In this document: one piece after another, positions 52,707-63,168 of the stretch
How positions within the stretch are numbered: the first letter of the stretch is position 1
Layout of the letters: the number at the start of each line of letters is the position of its first letter
Source of the DNA: Salipaludibacillus aurantiacus
Lineage (GTDB): Bacteria > Bacillota > Bacilli > Bacillales > Salisediminibacteriaceae
NCBI RefSeq assembly: GCF_900111295.1
Contig: NZ_FOGT01000017.1
Location: 30,352-94,351, forward strand
DNA: 64,000 bases
Direction: 5' to 3'
Notes under the pieces: model-generated
The model's database searches: none
Seen by the model: the letters and a program-made list of their open reading frames with translations, nothing else
What the model was told of the DNA's origin: nothing
Made by a program: the position numbers and the translations under genes

Positions 52707-53501
52707 GTGTGGAAGCGGGAAGTAGATAGGAATACGGCAAGAGGAGTGTTTGTAATCATCCATGGGGCAGGTGAATATCATGTGCGTTACAAGTGGGTGG
52801 CAGAAAAGCTGAACAGCTTTAATTTTCATGTGATTTTTGGAGATTTACCGGGACAAGGAACGACTGAAGGACCGAGAGGCCACATTACAAAATTTGAAAA
52901 TTACATAACTGAAATATCAGCGTGGGTTAAGGAAGCGGAGTCTTATAATCTCCCGGTCATTCTTCTCGGACACAGTATGGGAGGACTGATTACGACGAGA
53001 GCGCTGATGGAAATGAAAGAACAAACTCTCCCGGATATGGTTATCCTGTCTTCACCTTGTTTTGGTTTATTTACTACTCCGCCTTTAGCCAAAAAAGCGG
53101 TGTCTTATTTGCTGAACAAGGTCACACCCGGTCTGAAATTTCCTTCCGGGCTTGAACCGGGATCAGGCACCCGGGATCCTTATATGCGTAAACGGGATGA
53201 ATCCGACAATTTACTTGTCAAACACGTGAGTATCCGCTGGTACCGCGAACTGGAAAAGGCGATGACTATTGCCCGTGAGCGTACAGAAGAGTTCCCTGAC
53301 GTTCCTCTTCTGCTTATGCAGGGAGGCGATGACAGAATTGTAGATAAATATCATGCGAAAGAATGGTTTGACAAAGTCAATTTAAGTGATAAATATTATA
53401 AAGAATGGGAAGGACTTTACCATGAAGTTCTTAACGAGCCTGAGAAAAACCGCGTATTAGCGCATATGCTCGGGTTTGTATTTATGCATCTTGAAAAATA
53501 A
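52707..53501 (+). CDS. ytpA: Alpha/beta hydrolase, lysophospholipase-like (YtpA)
   Basis: The 264-residue monoacylglycerol-lipase-like protein has an oxyanion HGAGEYHVRYKW region, the nucleophile GHSMGG, the acid in GGDDRIVD and the His in EGLYHEVLNEP. B. subtilis YtpA, very similar in these stretches, makes the lysophospholipid antibiotic bacilysocin. The start is GTG 52707 (MW, as in YtpA) behind GGAGGTG; an ATG at 52692 overlaps that site. It is followed by ytpB. Confidence 0.85.
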   Translation: MWKREVDRNTARGVFVIIHGAGEYHVRYKWVAEKLNSFNFHVIFGDLPGQGTTEGPRGHITKFENYITEISAWVKEAESYNLPVILLGHSMGGLITTRALMEMKEQTLPDMVILSSPCFGLFTTPPLAKKAVSYLLNKVTPGLKFPSGLEPGSGTRDPYMRKRDESDNLLVKHVSIRWYRELEKAMTIARERTEEFPDVPLLLMQGGDDRIVDKYHAKEWFDKVNLSDKYYKEWEGLYHEVLNEPEKNRVLAHMLGFVFMHLEK

Positions 53502-53600
53502 AAAATAACGCCTGCCCATGGAGCAGTCTCCCGGCAGGTTTTCACTTGCCTATAGACACTGACATACTTAAACTCAATGAATCAACCGGAGGAATTTACA

Positions 53601-54665
53601 GTGAAAATCCCGAAAACATCCTGGACATTAATGTACAACGTTTATAAACAAGTTATCCCAGCTGTTCATGAATTTTTAGATGAATGGAGAAAAAGAGCAG
53701 AAACGATTCCTAACAGTGAATTAAGGACACAGGCGATCATGAGTATCGAATCAAAGGCGTTTCATTGTGAAGGCGGCGCGATATATGCTCTTCTCGCCGG
53801 CAGTCATTTCCGCTCGGCTGCCAGGTTTATAGTGGCTTACCAGACTATCAGCGATTATTTGGATAATTTATGCGACCGCAGTACATCTCTTGACCCTGAG
53901 GATTTCAGTACGCTTCATCAGTCTATGCTGGATGCTTTAACGCCGGGGGCTTCGTGTAAAAATTACTACGAACATAGAAACGACCAGGACGATGGCGGGT
54001 ATCTTGCGGCACTTGTGCAGACATGCCAGGCATGCGTTAAGAGCTTTCCGTCTTATTCAGCTGTTCAGGAGGAGAACCTTTTATTAGCCGGGCTTTACTG
54101 TGACCTTCAGGTACATAAACATGTGAAAAAAGAAGAGCGGGTGCCGAGGCTGACGAGCTGGTTTGATAGTCACAAAAAGGCTCTTCCACCTATGGCATGG
54201 TACGAGTTTTCAGCAAGTGCAGGGTCAACTCTCGGTATATTTTGCCTGACTGCCTATTCTGCTTCACACTCAGCCCTGAAACCTGAAGAGGCGGCCTTGA
54301 TTAAAAACGGGTATTTTCCATGGGTCCAAGGCCTTCATATCTTAATGGATTATTTTATCGATCAGGAAGAAGACCGGGAAGGCGGGGATCTGAATTTCTG
54401 TTTTTATTATAAAAATGAAGAAGAGATGCTTAAACGGATGGAGCATTTTTTTAAACAAGCAGAAAGAAGCTTACGAAAGCTGCCGGACAACCGTTTTCAC
54501 AGGCTTATTAACAATGGTCTGATAGCTATTTATCTGGCCGACGATAAGGTTAAAAATGACAGGGAGTTGAAGAATAAAGGCAAACGGCTTATAAGAAGCG
54601 GCGGTGCACCGACACTGTTTTTCTATTTGAACGGCTGGATTTACCGGCGAAGAAGCGGGACATGA
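53601..54665 (+). CDS. ytpB: Tetraprenyl-beta-curcumene synthase (YtpB)
   Basis: The 354-residue all-helical protein of the DUF2600 family cyclises tetraprenyl diphosphate in sesquarterpene synthesis. An Asp-rich diphosphate motif is present (SDYLDNLCDR, about residues 92-101), with a second acidic cluster DYFIDQEEDREGGD late. The start is GTG 53601 behind CCGGAGGAATTTACA; an ATG at 53577 lacks a site. The ytpA-ytpB pairing matches B. subtilis. Confidence 0.85.
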   Translation: MKIPKTSWTLMYNVYKQVIPAVHEFLDEWRKRAETIPNSELRTQAIMSIESKAFHCEGGAIYALLAGSHFRSAARFIVAYQTISDYLDNLCDRSTSLDPEDFSTLHQSMLDALTPGASCKNYYEHRNDQDDGGYLAALVQTCQACVKSFPSYSAVQEENLLLAGLYCDLQVHKHVKKEERVPRLTSWFDSHKKALPPMAWYEFSASAGSTLGIFCLTAYSASHSALKPEEAALIKNGYFPWVQGLHILMDYFIDQEEDREGGDLNFCFYYKNEEEMLKRMEHFFKQAERSLRKLPDNRFHRLINNGLIAIYLADDKVKNDRELKNKGKRLIRSGGAPTLFFYLNGWIYRRRSGT

Positions 54666-54703
54666 AAAAACTTCTGGAAGCCCCTCCAGGCTTTCAGAAG
54701 TAA

Positions 54704-55276
54704 TTACCTTTTTTCAACTGCAATAACAAAAGGCGGAGAATTTCTCTGGTTGGTAAAGCGGTACTCAAGCACATGGAAGTCCTCCTGGGGTAAAGACCGC
54801 ACAAAAGGAAGCAGTTCATCTTTTTCAATCTTGCCTTCTTCGTGTCCGTAATAAACGACTAAAACAATTATACCGCCAGGCTTCAGGTGCTTAGTAAGCT
54901 GCTCGACAGCACTGATGGTTGTATCAGGGGCTGTGACAACGGTTTTGTCGCTTCCCGGGAGGTAACCGAGGTTAAACACTGCTCCGTCGATGTTCCCTCT
55001 GTGAGTGTCAGATAAATACGTTTCCAGTTTTTCGTGTCCATTGTGGATGAGCTGAACCTGGCAGTCTGCCTGTTCGGCTTTTACCCGTTTCTCTGTAGCG
55101 GCTACAGCATTTTTTTGCACATCAAAGCTGTAAACCGTTCCTTTTTCTCCTACGAGCTTTGCAAGGAAAACGGTGTCGTGACCGTTCCCGGCTGTCGCAT
55201 CCACTGCCACCCCGTTCAGGGGGACTGACTTTTTTAAAAGTTCTCTTGCGAAAGGGAGGATGCCTGTTAAGTTCAT
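54704..55276 (-). CDS. mnmM: tRNA nm5s2U methyltransferase (YtqB/MnmM)
   Basis: The 190-residue class I SAM methyltransferase has motif I VDATAGNGHDTVFLA and the catalytic-loop NLGYLPGSDK. B. subtilis YtqB methylates 5-aminomethyl-2-thiouridine in the tRNA wobble position. It overlaps the end of mnmL by 4 nt (ATGA), implying coupling. The ribosome site is ATGAGGAGG. Confidence 0.87.
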   Translation of the reverse strand: MNLTGILPFARELLKKSVPLNGVAVDATAGNGHDTVFLAKLVGEKGTVYSFDVQKNAVAATEKRVKAEQADCQVQLIHNGHEKLETYLSDTHRGNIDGAVFNLGYLPGSDKTVVTAPDTTISAVEQLTKHLKPGGIIVLVVYYGHEEGKIEKDELLPFVRSLPQEDFHVLEYRFTNQRNSPPFVIAVEKR

Positions 55277-56244
55277 GGAGCTGAAACCTCCTCATGTTTC
55301 CCGGACGGCTGATAATATTTTCCCTGCCAGCTGTTTCGTTCTTTCATCTCTTTATCAATGCCGTTTAATACTTCCCATTTATTAAGGCTCCACATCGGAC
55401 CAATCATTAATTCAGCAGGACCGTCTCCTGTGAGCCGGTGGACAATCATGGATGGCGGTATGACTTCGAGCTGGTCGCAGACAAGCTTAATATAGGTGTC
55501 TTTTTCCATCAGGTCAACCAGTCCTTTTTCGTACTGCTTCACCATCGGTGTCCGTTTAAGGAGATGGAGAAGATGTATTTTTATGCCCTGTACATCCAGT
55601 TTTGCCACTTCTTTAGCTGTTTCAAGCATCATTTCCGGTGTTTCCAGCGGTAATCCGTTTATAATATGGCTGCAGATCCTGATGTTGTGCTTTCTCAGAC
55701 GATTGACACCATCGATATAACATTGGAAATCGTGGGCTCTGTTTATAAGGTCCCCTGTCCGGTCGTGGGCGCTTTGCAAGCCGAGTTCCACCCATAAGTA
55801 AGTCCGCTCGTTTAATTCGGCCAGATAGTCTACCACATCTTCCGGCAGACAATCAGGGCGTGTGGCAATAGCCAGCCCGACCACATCCTCCTGTTCCAGG
55901 ATACATTCGAACATGTCTCTTAATTCCTCTACTGGCGCATAAGTGTTAGTGTATGCCTGGAAATAACCAATGTACTTGCCGGTTTTCCATTTCCTGTGCA
56001 GCTTTTCTTTAATGGTGTGAAACTGGGTGACGAGGTCTTCCCGTCTGTCGCCTGCAAAATCACCTGACCCGCGTTCGCTGCAAAATGTACAGCCGCCGCT
56101 TGCCACTTTTCCATCCCTGTTTGGACAGTCGAAACCGCCATCAAGGGGAACTTTAAATATTTTTTCACCGAATTGATTTTTCAAATGGTAATTCCATGTA
56201 TGATACCTTTTCTCTCCAAAAAAAAGAGGGTTTTCTTTCGTCAT
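55273..56244 (-). CDS. mnmL: Radical SAM protein for tRNA wobble uridine modification (YtqA/MnmL)
   Basis: The 323-residue protein of the TIGR01212 type has its cluster cysteines in GFDCPNRDG and GGCTFCS, giving the C-x(10)-C-xx-C spacing of this subfamily. YtqA homologues convert carboxymethylaminomethyl-uridine toward aminomethyl-uridine, giving the substrate of the next gene's methyltransferase. It lies 18 nt after the threonine aldolase gene. Confidence 0.85.
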   Translation of the reverse strand: MTKENPLFFGEKRYHTWNYHLKNQFGEKIFKVPLDGGFDCPNRDGKVASGGCTFCSERGSGDFAGDRREDLVTQFHTIKEKLHRKWKTGKYIGYFQAYTNTYAPVEELRDMFECILEQEDVVGLAIATRPDCLPEDVVDYLAELNERTYLWVELGLQSAHDRTGDLINRAHDFQCYIDGVNRLRKHNIRICSHIINGLPLETPEMMLETAKEVAKLDVQGIKIHLLHLLKRTPMVKQYEKGLVDLMEKDTYIKLVCDQLEVIPPSMIVHRLTGDGPAELMIGPMWSLNKWEVLNGIDKEMKERNSWQGKYYQPSGKHEEVSAP

Positions 56245-56262
56245 GATGAGTTCATCAACCTT

Positions 56263-57282
56263 TCACTGGCATTCTTTTAAAATGTCTATAACTTTCTCAA
56301 TATCATCAGAAGACACATCAAGATTAGTGGTAAAGCGGAGTGCCTGCGGTTTATACTGGATGACCGCCACCCCTTTTTCACTCAGAAGGTGTACCCACTC
56401 ACTGGCGCTTCTTGATGATAGATGCGTTTCCGCGATAATAATATTTGTTTCCACTTTGTGATTTACTGATAAGTCCGTATGGCGGTTAATCGCATCAGCC
56501 AGACGTTTTGCATGCTTATGATCCTCACTCAGACGCTGTTTATTCGATCTAAGCGCGAAAAGCCCTGGAGCAGCAAGTACGCCCGCCTGACGGAGTCCGC
56601 CACCAAGCATTTTACGTTTTTTGCGGGCAATGTCAATGAATGCCTGACTGCCTGCGAGAATGGAGCCCACCGGTGCACCGAGGCCTTTAGATAAACAAAA
56701 CTGAATAGAATCAGTATATTGGGAGATCTCTTTGACAGAAACTCCGCTTGCTTCTGAAGCATTGAAAAGACGGGCGCCATCCATGTGGACAGGAATTTTA
56801 TATTTATCTGCCATTTCTTTTACAGATTTTAAATAAGTTAAAGGAAGCACTGCTCCGCCGCTCCGGTTATGGGTATTCTCAAGCCAGATGAGTCCTGTTT
56901 CCGGATAATGCACATCATCAGGCCTGATAGCTTCTTCCATCACATCTAAAGAAATCCGGCCAAGTTCATGGGGCAGAATTCTTGACTGGAGCCCGGCAAA
57001 GGCCGAGATAGCAGCACCTTCATAAACAAACACATGGGCATCTTCGTCCATAATGACTTCCTGCCCTGGCCGGGTGTGGGTAAGAAGAGCCGCCTGGTTT
57101 CCTTGAGTTCCGCTTGTGACAAACAGGGCTGATTCCTTGCCTGTAAGGTCAGCCGCATATTTTTCCAGTTCATTTACTGTCGGGTCTTCTCTATATACAT
57201 CATCGCCAACTTCAGCTTTTGCCATCATATCTCTCATTAACTGGCTCGGCTTAGTGACGGTATCGCTCCGCAAATCGATCAT
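56263..57282 (-). CDS. ltaE: Low-specificity L-threonine aldolase
   Basis: The 339-residue PLP enzyme cleaves threonine and allo-threonine to glycine and acetaldehyde. It has IDLRSDTVTKPSQ, VTSGTQGNQAALL, HMDGARLFNA and the PLP Lys in CLSKGLGAPVGS. The ribosome site is GAGGGGGATTAATAA. It heads a three-gene minus-strand operon with mnmL and mnmM; the pairing with tRNA modification is a layout fact without an obvious functional link. Confidence 0.9.
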   Translation of the reverse strand: MIDLRSDTVTKPSQLMRDMMAKAEVGDDVYREDPTVNELEKYAADLTGKESALFVTSGTQGNQAALLTHTRPGQEVIMDEDAHVFVYEGAAISAFAGLQSRILPHELGRISLDVMEEAIRPDDVHYPETGLIWLENTHNRSGGAVLPLTYLKSVKEMADKYKIPVHMDGARLFNASEASGVSVKEISQYTDSIQFCLSKGLGAPVGSILAGSQAFIDIARKKRKMLGGGLRQAGVLAAPGLFALRSNKQRLSEDHKHAKRLADAINRHTDLSVNHKVETNIIIAETHLSSRSASEWVHLLSEKGVAVIQYKPQALRFTTNLDVSSDDIEKVIDILKECQ

Positions 57283-57437
57283 TTATTAATCCCCCTCGTT
57301 GTTCTGCTTTCTATATCCTATCACATGTGGAAAACGTGAAAAATCAGTCCATAGAATAATTATTGAAAGTTAATTGCTAATTTTGAAGTAATCTACTACT
57401 ATTTACTTAGAGTAACGAAATACTGAGGGGGATCGGA

Positions 57438-58646
57438 ATGCCAAAAGCAATTTGGATTTTAGTCATTGGAATGACTATAAATGTCACCGGAGCTTCCTTT
57501 CTGTGGCCGTTAAATACGATATATATAAGCCAGGAACTGGGACAGTCTCTGACTGTGGCGGGCAGTGTGCTTATGGTAAATGCGGCTGCAGGTATAACCG
57601 GCAATTTGATCGGCGGCAAATTATTCGACCGGATCGGAGGGTACAAAACGATCATAACAGGTGTGTCTATTACGATGGCCAGCGCCTTTTCATTAGCCGC
57701 TCTTCACCATTCGTTTACAGCTTACGTTGTGCTTTTAATCGGCCTCGGATTTGGTGCAGGTATGATGGTTCCCTGTATGTACGCTTTCGCAGGAGCCGTC
57801 TGGCCGGAAGGCGGCAGAAGGCCATTTAATGCCATGTACGTGGCCCAGAATGTCGGTGTAGCCGCCGGGGCTGCCATAGGCGGCCTTCTCGCAAGCGTTC
57901 GTTTTGATCTTGTTTTTTTAGGAAATGGCTTGATGTATTTAAGCTTTTTCATTCTCGCGTTCTTTTTCTTTAAAAACTTGCAGGCTGAGGGCAACCGTGC
58001 GTCCACTTCCAATATATTTGAACAGACTCAGAAAATTGAAAATCAAAAACGGTTTCAGTCCCTTCTTCTTTTATGCGCAGGTTTCTTAGTCTGCTGGATT
58101 GCCTATACTCAGTGGGCTTCAACTATTTCGGTTCATACACAAAATCTTGGTATCCCATTAAGTTATTACAGTCTGCTATGGACTATTAACGGCAGTATGA
58201 TTATCTTTTTTCAGCCGGTTATCAAATTTTTTATCCAACGCTGGGTTCACTCGCTTAAATCCCAGATTTACGTGGGATTAAGTATATTTATGGTCTCTTA
58301 TCTTATACTCGCTCAAGCTGAAGTGTTCACTGCCTTTGTAGCTGCTATGATTATCCTCACTATTGGGGAAATGTTTGTGTGGCCGGCTGTTCCTACAATA
58401 GCCCATCAGCTCGCGCCACAGGGAAAAGCAGGCTTTTACCAGGGGATCGTAAACAGTATCGGTACAGGAGGCAGGCTTATCGGCCCGTTCTTTGGCGGTA
58501 TAATGGCTGATGTATTCGGTATGGCTGCCCTGTTTTATGTGCTGGCCGGCATGTTCTCCATCTCTTTTGTAATGACAAAAATTTTCGACCGAGGGGTCCC
58601 TCATTTGCAATTCACGCGGACGGCGAAAGAAAAGTCAGTTTCTTAA
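57438..58646 (+). CDS. yttB: Major facilitator superfamily transporter (YttB-like)
   Basis: A 402-residue, 12-segment MFS protein with the loop-2 motif GGKLFDRIGGYKT. It sits upstream of leuS as YttB does in B. subtilis. No substrate signature is visible; drug or metabolite efflux is usual. The ribosome site is GAGGGGGATCGG. Confidence 0.8.
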   Translation: MPKAIWILVIGMTINVTGASFLWPLNTIYISQELGQSLTVAGSVLMVNAAAGITGNLIGGKLFDRIGGYKTIITGVSITMASAFSLAALHHSFTAYVVLLIGLGFGAGMMVPCMYAFAGAVWPEGGRRPFNAMYVAQNVGVAAGAAIGGLLASVRFDLVFLGNGLMYLSFFILAFFFFKNLQAEGNRASTSNIFEQTQKIENQKRFQSLLLLCAGFLVCWIAYTQWASTISVHTQNLGIPLSYYSLLWTINGSMIIFFQPVIKFFIQRWVHSLKSQIYVGLSIFMVSYLILAQAEVFTAFVAAMIILTIGEMFVWPAVPTIAHQLAPQGKAGFYQGIVNSIGTGGRLIGPFFGGIMADVFGMAALFYVLAGMFSISFVMTKIFDRGVPHLQFTRTAKEKSVS

Positions 58647-58730
58647 TATAACCATCAGCATACCCGGAGGCTTTCCCGTAAAGAGGAGTATATAACAGAT
58701 TTATTTTGGAGATGATGAAGACAACCGTTC

Positions 58731-58759
58731 TTGACAGTACGGGTCAGCATGCATACAAT
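58731..58759 (+). promoter_or_regulatory. leuS promoter
   Basis: TTGACA (58731-58736), 17-nt spacer, TACAAT (58754-58759), at the start of the T-box leader. Confidence 0.8.
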
Positions 58760-58765
58760 AGCTAA

Positions 58766-59058
58766 TAATGCCTAATAAAATTGTATTTTCTTAAAAATGC
58801 AGAAAAGGACTAGTAGTAAGGAGTCCGTTTTTCAGAGAGTTAACGTCTGGTGGGAGTTAACAGCGGTGCCTTATGAACTCGCCTTGGAGTTGCAACTGGG
58901 AGTGTAATTGTACCTTTTGCCGTATTGCCGGCGTTAACGGCCTTGAGTGAGTGCAGCTTTTCAGCGCACTAAACGTGGGTGGTACCGCGGGAAGGATGTT
59001 TATCAGCCTCTCGTCCCTAGTGACAAAACTAGTGATGAGGGGCTTTTCTGCTTTCAGG
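58766..59058 (+). ncRNA. T-box leader of leuS
   Basis: The T-box sequence GTGGGTGGTACCGCGGG (about 58975-58991) binds the uncharged tRNA 3' end, preceding a terminator (CCTCTCGTCCCTAGT with ACTAGTGATGAGGGG, about 59009-59042, then CTTTTCTG). The candidate specifier is CTC (58878-58880, in GAACTC), a leucine codon, but its place in the specifier loop was not folded. Uncharged leucyl-tRNA should allow leuS transcription. Confidence 0.9.
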
Positions 59059-59110
59059 CGTTACTGTGGTAAAAATATCAGATAGAGAAACTATGAGGGA
59101 GGTTGTTGAA

Positions 59111-61528
59111 TTGGCTTTTAACCATCAACAAATCGAAAAAAAATGGCAGCAGTTCTGGGAGGATAATAAAACATTTAAAACAACTGAAGATCCTTCAAAA
59201 AAGAAATTTTATGCGCTGGATATGTTTCCTTATCCGTCTGGAGCAGGCCTTCATGTCGGACATCCTGAAGGCTATACTGCAACGGATATCGTATCGCGTA
59301 TGAAGCGGATGCAGGGGTATAATGTGCTCCATCCTATGGGATGGGATGCATTTGGGCTGCCTGCAGAGCAGTATGCGCTAGATACAGGAAAACATCCTAG
59401 GGAATTTACTGAACAGAATATTAATAACTTCCGCCGCCAGATTAAAGCGCTCGGTTTTTCTTATGACTGGGACAGGGAAGTGAACACGACCGATGAAAAC
59501 TATTATAAGTGGACGCAATGGATTTTCCTCCAGCTTTATAAAGAAGGTCTTGCTTACGTCGACGAAGTAGCGGTCAACTGGTGTCCGGCGCTTGGCACTG
59601 TCCTTGCAAATGAAGAAGTGATTGACGGAAAAAGTGAACGCGGAGGGCACCCTGTGGAACGCCGTCCGATGAAACAATGGATGCTTAAAATTACAGCTTA
59701 TGCTGACCGCCTTCTTGAAGATCTGGAAGAACTGGACTGGCCTGAGAGCATTAAAGATATGCAACGTAACTGGATTGGACGGTCAGAAGGGGCTGATGTC
59801 CATTTTAAACTTGCTGACTCAGATGAACAGATCACCGTCTTTACGACGCGGCCGGACACTCTTTTCGGATCCACTTATCTCGTACTGGCTCCTGAGCACC
59901 CTCTTGTTGAGGTGGTGACGTCCAGCGAAAAATCAGAGGATGTCAAAGCTTATCAGGAAAAAGTCGGAACAAAGAGCGATTTGGAAAGAACTGAACTTGC
60001 AAAAGAAAAAACAGGTGTGTTTACTGGAGGCTATGCCGTCCATCCCGTGACCGGTGAAAAAGTTCCAGTCTGGATTGCAGACTATGTCCTTGTGAATTAT
60101 GGAACGGGAGCCATTATGGCTGTGCCGGGGCACGATGAGCGGGACTATGAATTCGCAAAAGCGTTTGACCTGCCAATTGTGGAAGTAGTGTCAGGCGGTG
60201 ACCTGTCGAAAGAAGCATATACCGGAGACGGCGCGCATGTTAATTCTGACTTTTTAAACGGGCTGGAAAATGACGAAGCGATTTCAAAAATGTGTGAGTG
60301 GCTTGAGGCTAATGAAAAAGGGAAGCGTCAAATCACTTACAGGCTGCGTGACTGGCTGTTCAGCCGCCAGCGTTACTGGGGAGAGCCGATTCCAATGATT
60401 CATTGGGAAGACGGAACGATGGAACCTGTCCCAGAAGAAGAGTTGCCTCTGACTCTTCCTGAAATGGACGAGTTTAAACCATCAGGAACTGGAGAGTCTC
60501 CGTTAGCGAATAATACTGACTGGCTTTATGTCACAGATTCCGAGACTGGCAGGAAAGGCCGCCGTGAGACGAATACCATGCCGCAGTGGGCAGGAAGCTG
60601 CTGGTATTATTTACGGTATATAGATCCAAAAAATAATGACCAGCTGGCTGACCCTCAGAAGTTAGACCAATGGCTCCCTGTTGATATTTATATCGGAGGG
60701 GCTGAACATGCGGTCCTCCACTTGTTATATGCGCGTTTCTGGCATAAAGTGCTCTATGATATCGGAGTGGTTCCAACTAAAGAACCTTTCCAGAAGCTGT
60801 ATAACCAGGGTATGATCCTTGGGGAAAATAATGAAAAAATGAGTAAATCAAAAGGGAATGTCGTTAACCCGGATGATATTATTGATTCTCATGGAGCGGA
60901 CACATTAAGATTATATGAAATGTTTATGGGGCCGCTTGATGCTTCCGTCGCCTGGAGCGAGAATGGCCTTGACGGTGCCCGCAGATTCCTTGATCGGGTC
61001 TGGCGCTTAATTATAACGGATGAAGGGAAACTAAGTCCTGTGATTGAGGACGCTCAGGGAAGCGACGAGATGACACGCGTCTATCATCAGACAGTTAAAA
61101 AAGTAACCGATGACTTTACTGATTTGCGATTTAATACAGGTATTTCACAAATGATGGTCTTTGTCAATGAAGCTTATAAACAGAATAAATTGTCACGAAG
61201 CCACCTGGAAGGTTTTGTGAAGCTGCTATCACCAGTCGCTCCTCATCTAAGTGAAGAGCTATGGAGCCGTCTCGGCCATGAAGATACCCTTGCCTACAGC
61301 ACGTGGCCTGTTTATGACGAGGCATGGTTAGTAGAGAACGAAGTTGAAATTGCCGTACAGGTGAACGGTAAAGTGCGTACTAAGCTGATGACGGCTAAAG
61401 ATGCAAGCCGTGAGGATATGGAAGAGCAAGCGTTGGCCAATGATAAAATTAAAGAAGAAATTGAAGGAAAGACTGTGCGAAAAGTGATTGCTGTACCTGG
61501 AAAATTAGTTAATATTGTAGCTACCTGA
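59111..61528 (+). CDS. leuS: Leucyl-tRNA synthetase
   Basis: The 805-residue enzyme charges tRNA-Leu. It has the HVGH (HIGH) motif at about residues 48-51, the CP1 editing domain (about 220-410, [11 protein letters not shown]) and KMSKSKGN. The start is TTG 59111, 8 nt after GGGAGG, giving the standard length; the frame opens at 59066 with no other site. Leader control is by the T-box. Confidence 0.97.
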   Translation: MAFNHQQIEKKWQQFWEDNKTFKTTEDPSKKKFYALDMFPYPSGAGLHVGHPEGYTATDIVSRMKRMQGYNVLHPMGWDAFGLPAEQYALDTGKHPREFTEQNINNFRRQIKALGFSYDWDREVNTTDENYYKWTQWIFLQLYKEGLAYVDEVAVNWCPALGTVLANEEVIDGKSERGGHPVERRPMKQWMLKITAYADRLLEDLEELDWPESIKDMQRNWIGRSEGADVHFKLADSDEQITVFTTRPDTLFGSTYLVLAPEHPLVEVVTSSEKSEDVKAYQEKVGTKSDLERTELAKEKTGVFTGGYAVHPVTGEKVPVWIADYVLVNYGTGAIMAVPGHDERDYEFAKAFDLPIVEVVSGGDLSKEAYTGDGAHVNSDFLNGLENDEAISKMCEWLEANEKGKRQITYRLRDWLFSRQRYWGEPIPMIHWEDGTMEPVPEEELPLTLPEMDEFKPSGTGESPLANNTDWLYVTDSETGRKGRRETNTMPQWAGSCWYYLRYIDPKNNDQLADPQKLDQWLPVDIYIGGAEHAVLHLLYARFWHKVLYDIGVVPTKEPFQKLYNQGMILGENNEKMSKSKGNVVNPDDIIDSHGADTLRLYEMFMGPLDASVAWSENGLDGARRFLDRVWRLIITDEGKLSPVIEDAQGSDEMTRVYHQTVKKVTDDFTDLRFNTGISQMMVFVNEAYKQNKLSRSHLEGFVKLLSPVAPHLSEELWSRLGHEDTLAYSTWPVYDEAWLVENEVEIAVQVNGKVRTKLMTAKDASREDMEEQALANDKIKEEIEGKTVRKVIAVPGKLVNIVAT

Positions 61529-61543
61529 CCGCTGACGTGATAA

Positions 61544-61582
61544 AACGGCTGAAGAGTTTAACTCTCTCAGCCGTTTTTTTTG
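61544..61582 (+). terminator. Terminator of leuS
   Basis: AAAACGGCTGA pairs with TCAGCCGTTTT around a ~14-nt loop holding a smaller GAGTT/AACTC pair, then TTTT. Confidence 0.85.
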
Positions 61583-61617
61583 GGGTTTGCGAGGCACTCT
61601 GCCGGTTATAAAAGAAT

Positions 61618-62886
61618 CTATTCTTCTTCAACGGCGGCAGCCCTGCCCGCTGTGTAGCCTGTTGAAAAGGCAACAGTAATATTATAGCCTCCAGTGTACC
61701 CGTGAAGGTCCAGTACTTCGCCGCAAAAAAACAGTCCTTTCACCAGTTTAGACTCCATCCGTTTTGGCTGTACTTCTTTCACACTCACCCCGCCGCCTGT
61801 TACAAATGCTTTTTCTATAGATAGCGTGCCTGTAGCTGTAACAGGAAAAGCTTTCATAAGAGCAGTCAGAGCCCTAAGTTTTTCAGCGGAAATCTGACTG
61901 TAAACAGTTAGCGGATCTATATCTGCTGATTTGAGCATGAGAGGAATAAGCCTGTCAGGCAAAAAGCCGGACACGGCATTTTTGACTGCTTTTTTTTGCT
62001 GCTCTTTAAGCAGTTTGGTCAGTCTTTGAAACAACTGCTCTTCATTTTCTTCAGGAAAGAGGTCAATTTTAAGAGGAATGCTGTTTACTCTATGTTTCTT
62101 TTTTGCTTTAAGGACATATTGGCTGCACCTCAATCCAATCGGACCTGAAATACCGAAATGAGTGAAGATCATATCTCCCTCATGCTCTTTTATGACTTTT
62201 CCCTTTTTCGGATCGAGCACAGACAGCCTGACATTTCTTAAAGAGAGCCCCTGCAGATCTTTCTTTTTTATAAAACTGTCGCTACATGTGATTGGCACTT
62301 CAGTCGGGTAAAGCTCCGTGATTCTGTGTCCTGCTTTTTCAGCCCATGGATAGCCGTCACCAGTTGAACCGGTATGAGGGACGGACATCCCGCCGGCAGC
62401 TATAATCACTTTTCCAGCATGTAAAACTTCCCCTGAGGCCAGCTCTACTCCCTTTACTTCTTTATCTTTATCATTAAATATAAGATCTTTGACTTCTGTT
62501 TTGGTCCGTATCTCAACTTTTAAAGCTCTGATCCTGTTTAAGAGCGCCCTGACGACTTCTACTGCTTTGTCATTTACAGGAAACATTCTGCCGTTATCCT
62601 CTTCTTTTAATTGAATACCCAGCCCTTCAAAAAAAGTGATAATATCTTCATTGTTAAAAACTGCAAAAGGGCTGTACATAAAACGACCATTGCCAGGGAT
62701 ATGTTTAATCAGTGTTTCTGTATCAGCCCGGTTAGTTACATTGCACCTGCCGCCTCCGGAAATAGCCAGTTTACGTCCCAGTTTATTACCTTTATCTATA
62801 AGCGTCACTTTTGCGCCGTGTTCAGCTGCTGCAACCGAAGCCATAAGCCCTGCCGGTCCGCCGCCGATTACAATTACGTCTGTCAT
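61618..62886 (-). CDS. HI0933-family flavoprotein oxidoreductase (YtfP-like)
   Basis: The 422-residue protein has the dinucleotide fold [21 protein letters not shown], the family motif [15 protein letters not shown] and a C-terminal FAD contact [12 protein letters not shown]. Relatives include BaiN and YtfP; their physiological substrates are mostly unknown. Start ATG behind AATGAGGTTATTCC. The gene converges on leuS. Confidence 0.85.
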   Translation of the reverse strand: MTDVIVIGGGPAGLMASVAAAEHGAKVTLIDKGNKLGRKLAISGGGRCNVTNRADTETLIKHIPGNGRFMYSPFAVFNNEDIITFFEGLGIQLKEEDNGRMFPVNDKAVEVVRALLNRIRALKVEIRTKTEVKDLIFNDKDKEVKGVELASGEVLHAGKVIIAAGGMSVPHTGSTGDGYPWAEKAGHRITELYPTEVPITCSDSFIKKKDLQGLSLRNVRLSVLDPKKGKVIKEHEGDMIFTHFGISGPIGLRCSQYVLKAKKKHRVNSIPLKIDLFPEENEEQLFQRLTKLLKEQQKKAVKNAVSGFLPDRLIPLMLKSADIDPLTVYSQISAEKLRALTALMKAFPVTATGTLSIEKAFVTGGGVSVKEVQPKRMESKLVKGLFFCGEVLDLHGYTGGYNITVAFSTGYTAGRAAAVEEE

Positions 62887-63168
62887 GGAATAACCTCATT
62901 TCATTATAGAAAAGACTTCTTATTAATTTTACTTGGATTTTGCCTGCTTGTCCAAACAGGGGAGACAATGCGGGTTGAATTTTCAGAAAATATCACGATA
63001 TAGACTCATATTCAACCATTTATAAGCTTCAGCTTAACTGAGAGCTAATAAGGTAACAAATAGTTCAATATTTTTAATGAAACTCTATTTTATTTCCATA
63101 TCTAATGTGGTACACTTCATGTGGGAAAAAAATATTCTATGAGATAATCGTGAAAGGAGGAGATGCAC

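Noticed and set aside
52559..52759. N-terminal extension of the YtoA-like protein
   Set aside because: It overlaps the divergent ytpA start, and TTG 52558 with AGGAG gives the family length.
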